This document shows positions 19,419 to 28,464 of a stretch of 64,000 nt of DNA, one piece after another. Source of the stretch: Candidatus Gugararchaeum adminiculabundum (GTDB taxonomy: Archaea > Micrarchaeota > Micrarchaeia > Burarchaeales > Gugararchaeaceae); the NCBI GenBank assembly GCA_902384795.1, contig CABMDC010000017.1, forward strand, positions 1 to 64,000, in the 5' to 3' direction. Below the pieces are notes generated by a model. It searched no databases, had not been told where the DNA came from, and saw only the letters and a program-made list of their open reading frames with translations. Position 1 is the stretch's first letter, and each line of letters begins with the position of its first letter. The position numbers and the translations under genes were made by a program.

Positions 19419-20967
19419 CTACGTTTCGAAGGCTGTATTTTTCTATTCTTCGCTTCCTCTGGATGGCCGCCCAGCTGTAGGCTGCGAGGAACCCTGCGCC
19501 CAGCCCTACCACCAGGAGCGGGTTGAAAACGAACACCGGGAATTTGAGAACAAGCACGCCTATGCCGTCAAGGATTGCGGACACGTTGAAAACTATGTGC
19601 AGCGCTATGGCAAGAAAAACCCCGGGGATTATGCCGAGCTGGGAGTGGTTGCTGAACTTGGGCAGGCTCTTCATGTAGCCGATCACCCCTCCGGTCGCGG
19701 ATGTGAAAACTCCGTGCGCAAGGCAGTTGAAGAACGAGCGGTAGAGCATGAGCGAGAACCAGGCAAGGATTCCGAGCTTGAACGGGTCTGCGCGCGAGGC
19801 GAAGTAGAACCAGTTCTCAACCAGGGAAAACCCAAGGCCGACTGCGAACCCGTAGAGAAGCCCGCTGGTGGTGTCCTTGAATTCATGGTGGCCTGCCAAA
19901 ATTGCCACTCCGATTCCCTTTGCAATCTCCTCTATTATTGGCGCCATGAGCGCGGTGCTCACGAAAAGGAAAGTGACGTCATTGGAAGCGCTGGGAGTTG
20001 ACTTCAGGTACTGGGTTAGGAGCGTGCTTCCGAAACTGTTGAGCAGGAAGGCGAGGAATGCCGCGAAAAGCCCCCAGCAGAACATGGCGACCGGGAAGCG
20101 GAGCGGGCCGCGCTCGTAAAGATCGACAAGCCAGTCAATTATCAGATAGACCAGTGGCATGCAAATTGCGCCGGCTGCCGCGACCATGAGCACGCTCCAG
20201 CCGGTTTCATTGCCCAGAACGGTGATGTCATAGTCGTAAATCACAGTGCCCAGGACCAGGGCTGCGATGATTTCAAAAATCCAAAAAACAGGGTTGACCA
20301 GAAGGTCTGCGATTTTCTCGCTGCCCGGCCTGCCTCTTAGTTTTGGAAAGAAAAGCGACTGGGCGGTGTATTCGCGGAAAATTATCCCTTCGCTGTGGCG
20401 CAGATGGGCGAGGTCGCCTACAACGAACAATAAGATTCCCAGAAGGACTGCGATGATAGGAACCGCGATTGCGTAAGTCCTATTCAGGAGCTTTTTCACA
20501 TTTAGCTCATAGGCCGACCAGTCCTCCTGCACATAGAACGAGGAGCCGGAATAGCCGCTGTTTCCTGTGCCAATGATTGCGTATTTGGAAGCATGGCTTG
20601 CGTCACCTGCGTAGTTCATGGGGATTTCAACTGAAAAGGAGGAGGTTGCGCCCGGCGACAGCTTGCCCACTGCCTGGATTATGAGCCAGCCGTCGCTCTG
20701 TTTTTTTGCAAGGAATATTTCCGCTTCCGCGCTGGATGGGTTGGTTATTCTCATCTCAAACGGCAGGGTGATTCCGGAGCTTTCAGAGCTCACGTTTTGC
20801 GGGATGTTGCTGGTAACCTTGAGAGTGCCTTCCTGAAAAACATTCAGCGGAAGCTTTGACTGCCCTGTGCCAGTGCCGGAATCCTGGGCAAAAAGAAAAA
20901 GGCCCGAGAAAACCGCAAGCAGGAAAAAGAATAGGATTGGCATTGCAAGCTTGCGCATGAATATCAC
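19396..20967 (-). CDS. PrsW-family intramembrane metalloprotease-like protein with N-terminal secreted domain
   Basis: TM-rich; EEIAKGIGVAILAGHHEFKDTTSGLLYGFAVGLGFSLVENWFYF; RSFFNCLAHGVFTSATGGVIGY; signal peptide at N-terminus. Confidence 0.82.
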   Translation of the reverse strand: MIFMRKLAMPILFFFLLAVFSGLFLFAQDSGTGTGQSKLPLNVFQEGTLKVTSNIPQNVSSESSGITLPFEMRITNPSSAEAEIFLAKKQSDGWLIIQAVGKLSPGATSSFSVEIPMNYAGDASHASKYAIIGTGNSGYSGSSFYVQEDWSAYELNVKKLLNRTYAIAVPIIAVLLGILLFVVGDLAHLRHSEGIIFREYTAQSLFFPKLRGRPGSEKIADLLVNPVFWIFEIIAALVLGTVIYDYDITVLGNETGWSVLMVAAAGAICMPLVYLIIDWLVDLYERGPLRFPVAMFCWGLFAAFLAFLLNSFGSTLLTQYLKSTPSASNDVTFLFVSTALMAPIIEEIAKGIGVAILAGHHEFKDTTSGLLYGFAVGLGFSLVENWFYFASRADPFKLGILAWFSLMLYRSFFNCLAHGVFTSATGGVIGYMKSLPKFSNHSQLGIIPGVFLAIALHIVFNVSAILDGIGVLVLKFPVFVFNPLLVVGLGAGFLAAYSWAAIQRKRRIEKYSLRNVVDANALS

Positions 20968-20973
20968 AAAACC

Positions 20974-22692
20974 CTAGATTATGTTCGGAATCGGCAGGTA
21001 GAGCGGGATGTTTCTCATTACCCATTTGTAAATTTTGTAATACAGCTTGTTGTTCTTCTTGATGACATCCAGCAGCTGCTTGAACTGCTCCTTTTCAGCA
21101 GGCCCGAGCTTGCTTTCGCTTATTTTCACGTGCTCTTTTCCGTCGATTATTGAGCGCTCCTCGATATTGCCGATTTGCTTGTTTGCCTGCGCGTACCAGG
21201 GGGGCAGGGTGGATTTTTTCTTCTTCAGCGAGACGATGAAATCGCGCGTGACCACCGGGCGCTCGTGCCCTGTTTTGAATGCCTCGCGCCAGGGAATGGA
21301 TGCAGCCTCGTCTACAATCGCCTTCAGATCTGCCGAGGAGAAGCCAATGGTGCAGCGGGCGATTCTCCGGAAATCGATTCTTCCGGTCGGCCGCTTCTTG
21401 CAGTTGAGTTTCAGGATTGCTACGCGGGATCTGAAATCAGGCTCTGGAACGAAAAGGGATTTGCCGAACCTTCCGGAACGCCTGAGGGCAGGGTCCACGT
21501 CCCAGGGAGCGTTGGTTGCGCCGATCACGAGAACGTTTTCGTTCTTTGCTTCGACTCCGTCCATTTCATACAGGAGCGCGTTGACTGCCATTTTCAGATA
21601 TTGCGCAGAGCCGCCCATGTCCTCCCTTCTTCCTCCCAGGGCTTCCATTTCATCAAAGAATAAAATGCAGGGCGTGTGCTTTCTTGCGCCCTCAAAGATT
21701 GCGTGCAGGTTCTTTTCCGTGTTGCCCACATACATGTCCAGGATGTCCGAAATTTTCGCATTGATGAATGTGACCTTTGCCTCGCCTGCTGCCGCCTTCA
21801 TGATGAAAGTCTTACCGCAGCCAGGAGGGCCGTAGAGCATGATGCCCCCTCCTCCGAGCTTTCCGTATTTTCTCGCAAGCTCTGGCTGCATCAACGGGTA
21901 GACAATTGCCTCGCGTAATTCTTCCTTTAGTTTTTCCATGCCAGCGACATTGGTGAAATTCGCGTTTGATTTCACAATCAATTTTTCCACGTTGACCGTG
22001 CCCTGCCCCTGCTGGGGCGCGCCGCCTGTAGCGTCAGTACCGGGCGCGCCTCCGCCTGCATCCGGGCCGCGCTCCTTCTTTGCTTTCGCGAGCTCGCGGT
22101 GATTTATTGCTTCTGTGAAATTCGGATTGAGCTCGATTGCCTTGTCATAATTTTCTATTGCCTTGTCATAGTTCTGCATGTAATCGTATGCTAATCCGCG
22201 GATGTGCCAGGCCTCGGAGAAATTGGGGTTGAGCTCGATCACTTTGTCAAAATCTTTTATTGCCCGCTCGTAATCCTGCTGGCATGCGTAGGCCAGGCCG
22301 CGGTTGTAGAATGCTTTCAGATAGCGGGGATTGAGCTTGAGCGCGCGGTCATAGTCAACAATCGCCTTGTCGAATTCCTGCTTCCTATAATAGGCATCAC
22401 CGCGGTTGTTGTAAATGACAGGATTTCTCGGGTCAAGTTCCGCTGCGCGAGCGTAGTCCTCGATGGATTTGTCAAAGTTCTTTTTGTTGTAGTATGCCAG
22501 CCCGCGGTTGAAATAGGCCTCGGAGAAATTGGGGTTGAGCACTATGGTCATGTTGTAATTTTCAATGGCCTTGTCGTAGTTGCCCTTCTCGTAATAGGCG
22601 TTGCCCTTGTGATAATAGGTACGCGCATCTGTTGGATTGGGTTTGCCCTCGTCGCCTGCTGCCATGAAAATCACTGGAAACTGAATATTCAT
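20974..22692 (-). CDS. TPR-repeat domain fused to AAA+ ATPase
   Basis: Six TPR units (AYYEKGNYDKAIENYNMTIVLNPNFSEAYFNRG...); Walker A GPPGCGKT, Walker B ILFFDEMEAL, GATNAPWDVDPALRRSGRF. Confidence 0.93.
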   Translation of the reverse strand: MNIQFPVIFMAAGDEGKPNPTDARTYYHKGNAYYEKGNYDKAIENYNMTIVLNPNFSEAYFNRGLAYYNKKNFDKSIEDYARAAELDPRNPVIYNNRGDAYYRKQEFDKAIVDYDRALKLNPRYLKAFYNRGLAYACQQDYERAIKDFDKVIELNPNFSEAWHIRGLAYDYMQNYDKAIENYDKAIELNPNFTEAINHRELAKAKKERGPDAGGGAPGTDATGGAPQQGQGTVNVEKLIVKSNANFTNVAGMEKLKEELREAIVYPLMQPELARKYGKLGGGGIMLYGPPGCGKTFIMKAAAGEAKVTFINAKISDILDMYVGNTEKNLHAIFEGARKHTPCILFFDEMEALGGRREDMGGSAQYLKMAVNALLYEMDGVEAKNENVLVIGATNAPWDVDPALRRSGRFGKSLFVPEPDFRSRVAILKLNCKKRPTGRIDFRRIARCTIGFSSADLKAIVDEAASIPWREAFKTGHERPVVTRDFIVSLKKKKSTLPPWYAQANKQIGNIEERSIIDGKEHVKISESKLGPAEKEQFKQLLDVIKKNNKLYYKIYKWVMRNIPLYLPIPNII

Positions 22693-22717
22693 GGTCTATA
22701 TATAAATAAATTCCCTA

Positions 22718-22822
22718 GTAGAGCGCACTTTGCCTTAACAGAGCCGCTCTACCCTTTCAGTATCCGGAGCGAAACTGGAACTGCTTCGGATGAAGCGCTC
22801 GCGATTGCTCGCTCGCTTTCAT
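22718..22822 (-). repeat. Hairpin repeat element, copy 3 (reverse orientation, A+B parts)
   Basis: Core GCTCGCGATTGCTCGCTCGC at 22797-22816 (reverse complement of GCGAGCGAGCAATCGCGAGC); B stem 22718-22725/22745-22752. Confidence 0.85.
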
Positions 22823-22902
22823 TCTCCACCGCTCGACTGAAACTGCTGTAATTTAAAATTTGAGGGGCAAAAGAGAATCCTGCCTTCTCGAGGTTAGGTT
22901 AT

Positions 22903-24075
22903 ATGCTGAAAATCACGGACAATGTCGCAAGCCTGGAAAGTCCCATCAGGGACGTGGTGCTAAAGGCAGCGGAGCTCGAGAAAAAAGGCAGAAAAATAAT
23001 CTACCTGAATATCGGGGATCCTGCGCTCTATGATTTTGACATGCCCCAGCAGGCAAAGGAAGCGGGCGCAAGAGCGATGATGGACAAAAAGCCGATTTAT
23101 CCGACGAGCGAGGGGATCATTGAACTGAGAAGCGCGATTGCGAAAAGGGAGAATTCGGTTGCCGAGAATGTGCAGGTGACCAATGGAATCAGCGAGGGGA
23201 TGATTTTCCTTTTCTCCTGCCTGCTGAACACCGGGGAAAACATCCTGATGCCCTCGCCCAGCTATTCGCAGTACGTTGGCATGAGCAAGCTGTGGAGGGG
23301 CGAGGACAATTACTACTCATGCGATGAGCAGGCGGGATGGATTCCTGACATGGATGATGTGCGGAAAAAGGTCAACAAAAAGACAAAGGCGATTCTGCTC
23401 ATCAACCCGAACAATCCGACCGGCGCAGTGTATCCGCGGAATATTGTGAAGGAATTCTGCGACATTGCCGCTGAAAACAAATTGCCGTTGATAAGCGATG
23501 AAATTTATGAGAAGATTGTTTACGAGGGGAAATTCGTCTCGCCAAAAGAGTTTGCAAAGAACGGGGAATTCCCGCTAATAGTCACCAATGGGTTTTCCAA
23601 AACCTATGCCTCGCCAGGAATGAGGGTCGGCTATTTCGTTTTTTACCCTGGAACAGAAGTGCTCAGGGACGGGGTTGCAAAACTTCTGAGGTTGAGATTG
23701 TCCATGAACATTTACGCCCAGTATGCGGCGCTCGCAGAGCTCGAGGGCCCGCAGAATCATATTCCGGGAATGATTTCCAAACTGAAAAAGAGGGGGGAAT
23801 TCGTTGCCCGAAGGCTGAACGAAATTCCTGGGCTGAGCTGCGTTCCGCCCAAAGGAGCATTCTATGTCTTCCCGAAAATCTCCTCGAACAAATGGAAGAA
23901 CGACCGGGATTTTGTCTACGAGCTTTTGGAGCAAAAGGGAGTGCTCACTGTTTTCGGCTCCGGGTTTTCGCCGGTGCTGAAGGAGAAATATTTCCGCATC
24001 GTCTATTTGGCGCAGGAAGAGATTTTGGAAAAGGCGATGAACGGGATTGAGGAGTTTGTAAGGAACAAGAAATAG
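22903..24075 (+). CDS. Class I/II PLP-dependent aminotransferase (Asp/Ala type)
   Basis: NPNNPTGAVY, SDEIYEKIVY, TNGFSKTYASPGMRVGYFVF. Confidence 0.93.
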   Translation: MLKITDNVASLESPIRDVVLKAAELEKKGRKIIYLNIGDPALYDFDMPQQAKEAGARAMMDKKPIYPTSEGIIELRSAIAKRENSVAENVQVTNGISEGMIFLFSCLLNTGENILMPSPSYSQYVGMSKLWRGEDNYYSCDEQAGWIPDMDDVRKKVNKKTKAILLINPNNPTGAVYPRNIVKEFCDIAAENKLPLISDEIYEKIVYEGKFVSPKEFAKNGEFPLIVTNGFSKTYASPGMRVGYFVFYPGTEVLRDGVAKLLRLRLSMNIYAQYAALAELEGPQNHIPGMISKLKKRGEFVARRLNEIPGLSCVPPKGAFYVFPKISSNKWKNDRDFVYELLEQKGVLTVFGSGFSPVLKEKYFRIVYLAQEEILEKAMNGIEEFVRNKK

Positions 24076-24140
24076 TGCCTGCTTTAATTTGCTTGTTTTT
24101 TTCTTGATTTGCTTATTTTACTTTTACTATTTTTTTATTT

Positions 24141-24626
24141 TTATTTGACCCTGAGCTCGATTACGCTTTTTCCCGGGTTGAACGGATCCGCTTGCACCGA
24201 TGCCACGATAACGAAATAATTGCCGGGATACTCGATGTCCAGGAATCGGTTTGCCAATGAGGGATCCACATGGATGTGATTTTCAGCGCGGGCGGAGTAT
24301 TTGATTTTTTTCACTATCTGGGTCGGGCCGTGCGAGGTCTGAAGCTTGAAAACCAGCTCATTGTTGTTCACCGTTATTCCGGTGATTAGCTGGGGGATTA
24401 CCAGCTCGGTTGTGATGCTTGAATTTATTCCCGAGGCGCCGACCACTTCGATGGTGCGCGCGAGCCTGCTTGCGGTCTGGTCCGCCTGTATCACCGCGAG
24501 CTTTTCCTGCGATTCCCCAAAGGTCATGAAAATCTGCACCAGGGTGGGAACTATGAGCAGGACTAGGAAGCCGATTATGACGATTATTTCAAGCGCCACC
24601 TGGCCGCGCCTTGTTTTTCCTTGCAT
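24141..24626 (-). CDS. Class III signal-peptide (archaeal pilin-like) protein
   Basis: MQGKTRRGQVALEIIVIIGFLVLLIVPTL: (R)G-QxxLE plus hydrophobic stretch. Confidence 0.7.
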   Translation of the reverse strand: MQGKTRRGQVALEIIVIIGFLVLLIVPTLVQIFMTFGESQEKLAVIQADQTASRLARTIEVVGASGINSSITTELVIPQLITGITVNNNELVFKLQTSHGPTQIVKKIKYSARAENHIHVDPSLANRFLDIEYPGNYFVIVASVQADPFNPGKSVIELRVK

Positions 24627-24668
24627 GAAGGATTTGGGACTGGCTTTCAATTTAAAGGTTGCCTCAAT

Positions 24669-25316
24669 TTAACCCAGTTTTTTGAGCAGGATTTTCTGCC
24701 TGAAAGCCCGCACCGCACCCTCCACATCATCCGAGCCGACCGTTGCGGTGATTGCGCAAACGCTGCGCGCGCCTGCATCCAGCACCTGGTCCAAATTTGC
24801 CAGGTTGATGCCGCCTATGCAGGTGAACGAGATTTTCAAATTCTGGGAGAACTGCTTTACCAGCGCCACCCCGCCTGGCTTGTCCAGGTCGGATTTTGTC
24901 TGGGTGAAAAAAACAGGGGAAGCGCTCACATAATCTGCGCCGGATTTTTGCGCTTCCAGCGCGCCTGCAAGCGAGTTTGCTGAAATGCCGATTATTTTTT
25001 CCTTTCCCAGAAGCGCCCGCGCTGTTGCATAGGGGAGGTCTTTTCTTCCCAAATGCACCCCGTCCGCGCCAACTGCGAGCGCAATGTCAACCCGGTCGTT
25101 CACAATGAAAAACGCCTTGTGTGATTTGCATAGTTTCGCAAGCTCGAGCGCTGTCGAGTAAATTTCGCGCGTTGCAAGGTCTTTTTCCCTGTACTGGATT
25201 ATTCTGCAGCCGGCTGCCAGTGCCGCGCGCACATCCGCCAAATCGCCCTGGCGCGAGACCTTCCGGTCAGTAACAAAATAGAAATCAAAATCAAGTTTTG
25301 GCCTGGCGCTGCTCAT
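24669..25316 (-). CDS. thiE: Thiamine-phosphate synthase
   Basis: QYREKDLATRE, FIVNDRVDIALAVGADGVHLGRKDLPYATAR, GADYVSASPVFFTQTKSD. Confidence 0.95.
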   Translation of the reverse strand: MSSARPKLDFDFYFVTDRKVSRQGDLADVRAALAAGCRIIQYREKDLATREIYSTALELAKLCKSHKAFFIVNDRVDIALAVGADGVHLGRKDLPYATARALLGKEKIIGISANSLAGALEAQKSGADYVSASPVFFTQTKSDLDKPGGVALVKQFSQNLKISFTCIGGINLANLDQVLDAGARSVCAITATVGSDDVEGAVRAFRQKILLKKLG

Positions 25317-26125
25317 AGGCTAGATTTTACTCGCGACATCCTTTTTATCTTAGCCTCGCCCAGGTTTGCGAGCTCGTCGAAAAGGCTTTGCTTGAAAGAT
25401 CCTGGACCTTTGTTGCCTGCGCTTTTTGCCGCGAGCTCGCCGGCTATTCCATAGCAGCAGAGGGCCGCTGCGCTCGCTTTTGCGTAATCGCGCTCAACTG
25501 CTGCGAAGCTTGCAATTACACTTGCTGCCATGCAGCCAGTGCCGACTATTTTGCCCATTAGCTCGTGGCCATTGTCAACCAGGTAAACCTTGCCGCCTGC
25601 ATCCGCAATTATGTCCTGCTTTCCTGTGATTACAGCTATGCAATTGTTCTCTTTTGCAACGCGCTTCGCGATTTCAGTCCTGTCCCCGCTCACGGAAACG
25701 CTCTCTACCCCGCGCACCTGGGATTTCACGCCTGCGATGGTGGCGAGCTCTCCTGCGTTCCCTTTTACGATGTCAATGCGGATGAAATTGAGCAGCTCCT
25801 TTGTTTTGTCAGTCCTGAATTTGGTTGCGCCTGCGCCAACCGCATCGAGAATCACCGGAATTCCTTTTTTGTTTGCCGCCTTTCCTGCGAGAACCATTGA
25901 ACCGATAAGTTCGCGGGTGAGCGTGCCTATGTTCAAAACGAGCGCGTCGGAAATGCCGGCCATCTGCTCAACTTCCTCTGGCGCGTGCGCCATCACCGGA
26001 AGGGCGCCGATGGTGCGCGTCACTTGCGCGCAATCGTAAATAGTGACCCAGTTGGTGATGTGATGGATTAGGGGTTTCTCATCGCCAACCAGTTTGTAGA
26101 CCGCATAAGCATTGATTTCTGCCAT
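25313..26125 (-). CDS. thiM: Hydroxyethylthiazole kinase
   Basis: PLIHHITNWVTIYDCAQVT, GALPVMAHAPEEV, GKIVGTGCMAASVIASF. Confidence 0.95.
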   Translation of the reverse strand: MAEINAYAVYKLVGDEKPLIHHITNWVTIYDCAQVTRTIGALPVMAHAPEEVEQMAGISDALVLNIGTLTRELIGSMVLAGKAANKKGIPVILDAVGAGATKFRTDKTKELLNFIRIDIVKGNAGELATIAGVKSQVRGVESVSVSGDRTEIAKRVAKENNCIAVITGKQDIIADAGGKVYLVDNGHELMGKIVGTGCMAASVIASFAAVERDYAKASAAALCCYGIAGELAAKSAGNKGPGSFKQSLFDELANLGEAKIKRMSRVKSSL

Positions 26126-26218
26126 GGGAAAGAAAGGGAAAAGAAAAGATAAAAAGAGAGCGAGTGCGAAGCGCGCTTAGAGTGCGAAGAGTTTGCTATT
26201 CATTGCATGCGCCCGAAA

Positions 26219-26749
26219 TTAGCCCTCGAAGCTGAACCTTTTCGCGTGCGCATCGATTAGCAGGTAGGGCCCGAAAACAGGCATCACCTTGTACCAGTAC
26301 ATTTTGTATTCAGGGGATTCCTTTGCGCCTGCAATGAAAATCTGCTGGATGAACTCCAGTTCCCTCCAGGCCTCGCGCTTGAGATTCTTGCCCGGATTCT
26401 TGCCTGCGTAGAATTTCTTGAGAACGCGGTTCGCTTCGCTTTCGCAGAAAACCAGGTCGCGCAGGAGATGGATGAGCGCCTCGATGCGCGGAACCCGTGA
26501 TTGCGGGAGAGATTTGGTGTTGACCACGATTTTCGGGCCCGGGTCCACGTCCATTTCATGGACCAGGCGCGCAACCGAGCGCAGGGCGTCAAGCGTGATG
26601 TTCTTGGGGCTGGAATCGATGAATTCAAGAAGGTCAAAGAGGAGCGAACCGAGCGCGTCAATTTCCGGCTCAGGCAAAAGAATCTTGGTTAGGTAATCGG
26701 CATCTGCTAATTTGGCTGCGTCTGCTTTTCCTGCCATGGGAATCACCAC
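26219..26749 (-). CDS. Hypothetical protein, 176 aa
   Basis: ORF with no recognised family. Confidence 0.55.
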   Translation of the reverse strand: MVIPMAGKADAAKLADADYLTKILLPEPEIDALGSLLFDLLEFIDSSPKNITLDALRSVARLVHEMDVDPGPKIVVNTKSLPQSRVPRIEALIHLLRDLVFCESEANRVLKKFYAGKNPGKNLKREAWRELEFIQQIFIAGAKESPEYKMYWYKVMPVFGPYLLIDAHAKRFSFEG

Positions 26750-26782
26750 TAGAATAAGCTGGGGAGGTTAATAAAATAATAG

Positions 26783-26855
26783 TGGGGGCGCCGTGATTTG
26801 AACACAGATCGCTAGGTCCCAAACCTAGAAGCATACCAAGTTGGCCCACGCCCCC
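26783..26855 (-). tRNA. tRNA-Pro (anticodon UGG)
   Basis: Acceptor GGGGGCG/CGCCCCC, anticodon arm CTAGG-TTTGGGA-CCTAG, T arm CTGTG-TTCAAAT-CACGG; no intron. Confidence 0.93.
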
Positions 26856-26894
26856 GCGCGTGAATTATAGATTTGGCTGCGCGAATTTAAAAAA

Positions 26895-27767
26895 TCAGGG
26901 TTTCAGGATCCCAGAAGCCAGGAGTAGTTTTTCGCGCTCTTCCCGCTCCCAAAGCATTGGTTTTCGCAGGTGAAATGTCCAATGGCCGTTTCCTTCCATG
27001 CTGATTATTTCATAAAACTGTTGGTGATTTTCAGGCCTTAGCAGATCAGGAGGATTGGCTGCGGTCATGCCCGTTATCACGGCTTCGCCCCCGGGGCGGA
27101 GCACGTGGAGTATGTTTTCAATTGCTTCCGCTTCCTGATAATAGATTCCGATATGGGAAACAACCAGGTCAAAAAAGCCTTCATGAAAAATCTCGTTGAG
27201 CTCTGCAGCGCTGCATAGGGTGACTTTGCCGATTAGCTCGGGGTGAAATGAATGCATGGTAAGCGCTGTGCCATAGAATTCGATTCTTCCCTCATTTTCC
27301 TTTAGAAATTCGATCCACTGCTCTCCTGTTCCGATGCCCAGGTCGAGAACTTTCAGAACCTCCCCTTTTGCTTCAGCTTCTGCGATTTTCGCAAGCAAAA
27401 AATCCTTGAACTTAAGGCGGCTCCCGTTGAATTTTATGCGCCGGCGTGCAGAATAGTCTTCCAGAGGAGTGCTGATGCGGCCCCAGGCGTTGTCCAGGCC
27501 GTATTTCTGCTCGTTCATGAACGAACCTTTGAAAACCTCTGGCGGATTGAAGGCGTCCAGGTACTTTTCCCCGAAGATATAGCCTCTCCTGAATGTTTTC
27601 TTGAAGAGGGCGGATTTGATATCTTGCCCGGTTTCTTTGGCAAACGGATTGCCAGCCAAGGCTCGGTTTGCAGCAGGGAAAATGTTATGGAAAAACGGGC
27701 CTGCCCGTGGGGATTCGTGAAAGAGCCTTTCGCTTCCTGCGTTGTTAGCCGTAGTTTTGAGAAGCAT
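26895..27767 (-). CDS. SAM-dependent methyltransferase
   Basis: VLDLGIGTGEQWIEFL, FFDLVVSHIGIYY, VLRPGGEAVITG. Confidence 0.8.
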   Translation of the reverse strand: MLLKTTANNAGSERLFHESPRAGPFFHNIFPAANRALAGNPFAKETGQDIKSALFKKTFRRGYIFGEKYLDAFNPPEVFKGSFMNEQKYGLDNAWGRISTPLEDYSARRRIKFNGSRLKFKDFLLAKIAEAEAKGEVLKVLDLGIGTGEQWIEFLKENEGRIEFYGTALTMHSFHPELIGKVTLCSAAELNEIFHEGFFDLVVSHIGIYYQEAEAIENILHVLRPGGEAVITGMTAANPPDLLRPENHQQFYEIISMEGNGHWTFHLRKPMLWEREEREKLLLASGILKP

Positions 27768-27830
27768 GGTTTGACCTTCGGTAAATAGTGGTAATATAGT
27801 TATAATTGTGGATATTTATAAGCCTTTGCT

Positions 27831-27920
27831 AAACTTCCTTGCCGAGCTTCTCTGCCGCCTTTTTTGGCTAGTAAATAATAAGGTCGACGCTCGGCCGGCT
27901 TGTCAAGCGCGTTTGTTTTC
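27831..27920 (-). pseudogene. Degenerate duplicate of the 3' end of the Mre11-like gene (28467-28560)
   Basis: Near-identical aacttccttgccgagcttctc.gccgccttttt.ggct...ggcttgtcaagcgcg...ttgttttc; in-frame stop and indels. Confidence 0.75.
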
Positions 27921-27929
27921 AACCAAATT

Positions 27930-28424
27930 TTATTTCTTTGATTTTTTCCTGGCCTTTACCTCTTCTTCGGGTTCAGGAGAAAGCTTGATGCCCCAGGTGG
28001 TTTCCTTGTCGACCGTCTCGGAAGCGGTTTGGAACCCCTTGCCTTCCTCAATCAATGGCTTGTCTTTTGACTTCTTCTGCTTTCCCGTTGGTTTCTCCGC
28101 TTCTTCCCGTTCAGGCGGGAAGGATGCGAGTGGCGATTTCTCATATCTCTTCCATGCCTCGGCAGTGATCGGGTCGGCTGGCTTTGCCATTGCCGCGTTC
28201 TTCTTTTGCCAGGCTACGTAGTTGTCGAGATCTTTTCCGTGTAAAGTGGACATTTTGTCTTCGATTCGTTTCTGGGCGTCGGCGACCTTTGGCGATAGGT
28301 AGATTGTCACTCCTGGTTTGGTCATTCTAGGCGGCTCTGTCTGCGGCTGCGCCTTCTGAATTTCCTCTGGCTTTTTCTTTTTCCAGAATACCAATTTCTG
28401 CGCAAGTTCTGCTATGTCAGACAT
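27930..28424 (-). CDS. Hypothetical charged protein, 164 aa
   Basis: ORF between the Mre11-like gene and its duplicated 3'-end fragment; Lys/Glu-rich. Confidence 0.5.
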   Translation of the reverse strand: MSDIAELAQKLVFWKKKKPEEIQKAQPQTEPPRMTKPGVTIYLSPKVADAQKRIEDKMSTLHGKDLDNYVAWQKKNAAMAKPADPITAEAWKRYEKSPLASFPPEREEAEKPTGKQKKSKDKPLIEEGKGFQTASETVDKETTWGIKLSPEPEEEVKARKKSKK

Positions 28425-28464
28425 ACAAAATCACCTTTTAGTGTTTTAGGGAATTTCCCATATA

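Noticed and set aside
26151-26190. Possible sixth hairpin-repeat copy (aaaaagagagcgagtgcgaagcgcgctt)
   Set aside because: The left half matches the repeat (AAAAAGAGAGCGAGT), but the GNRA loop and right arm are not recognisable; at best a decayed remnant.
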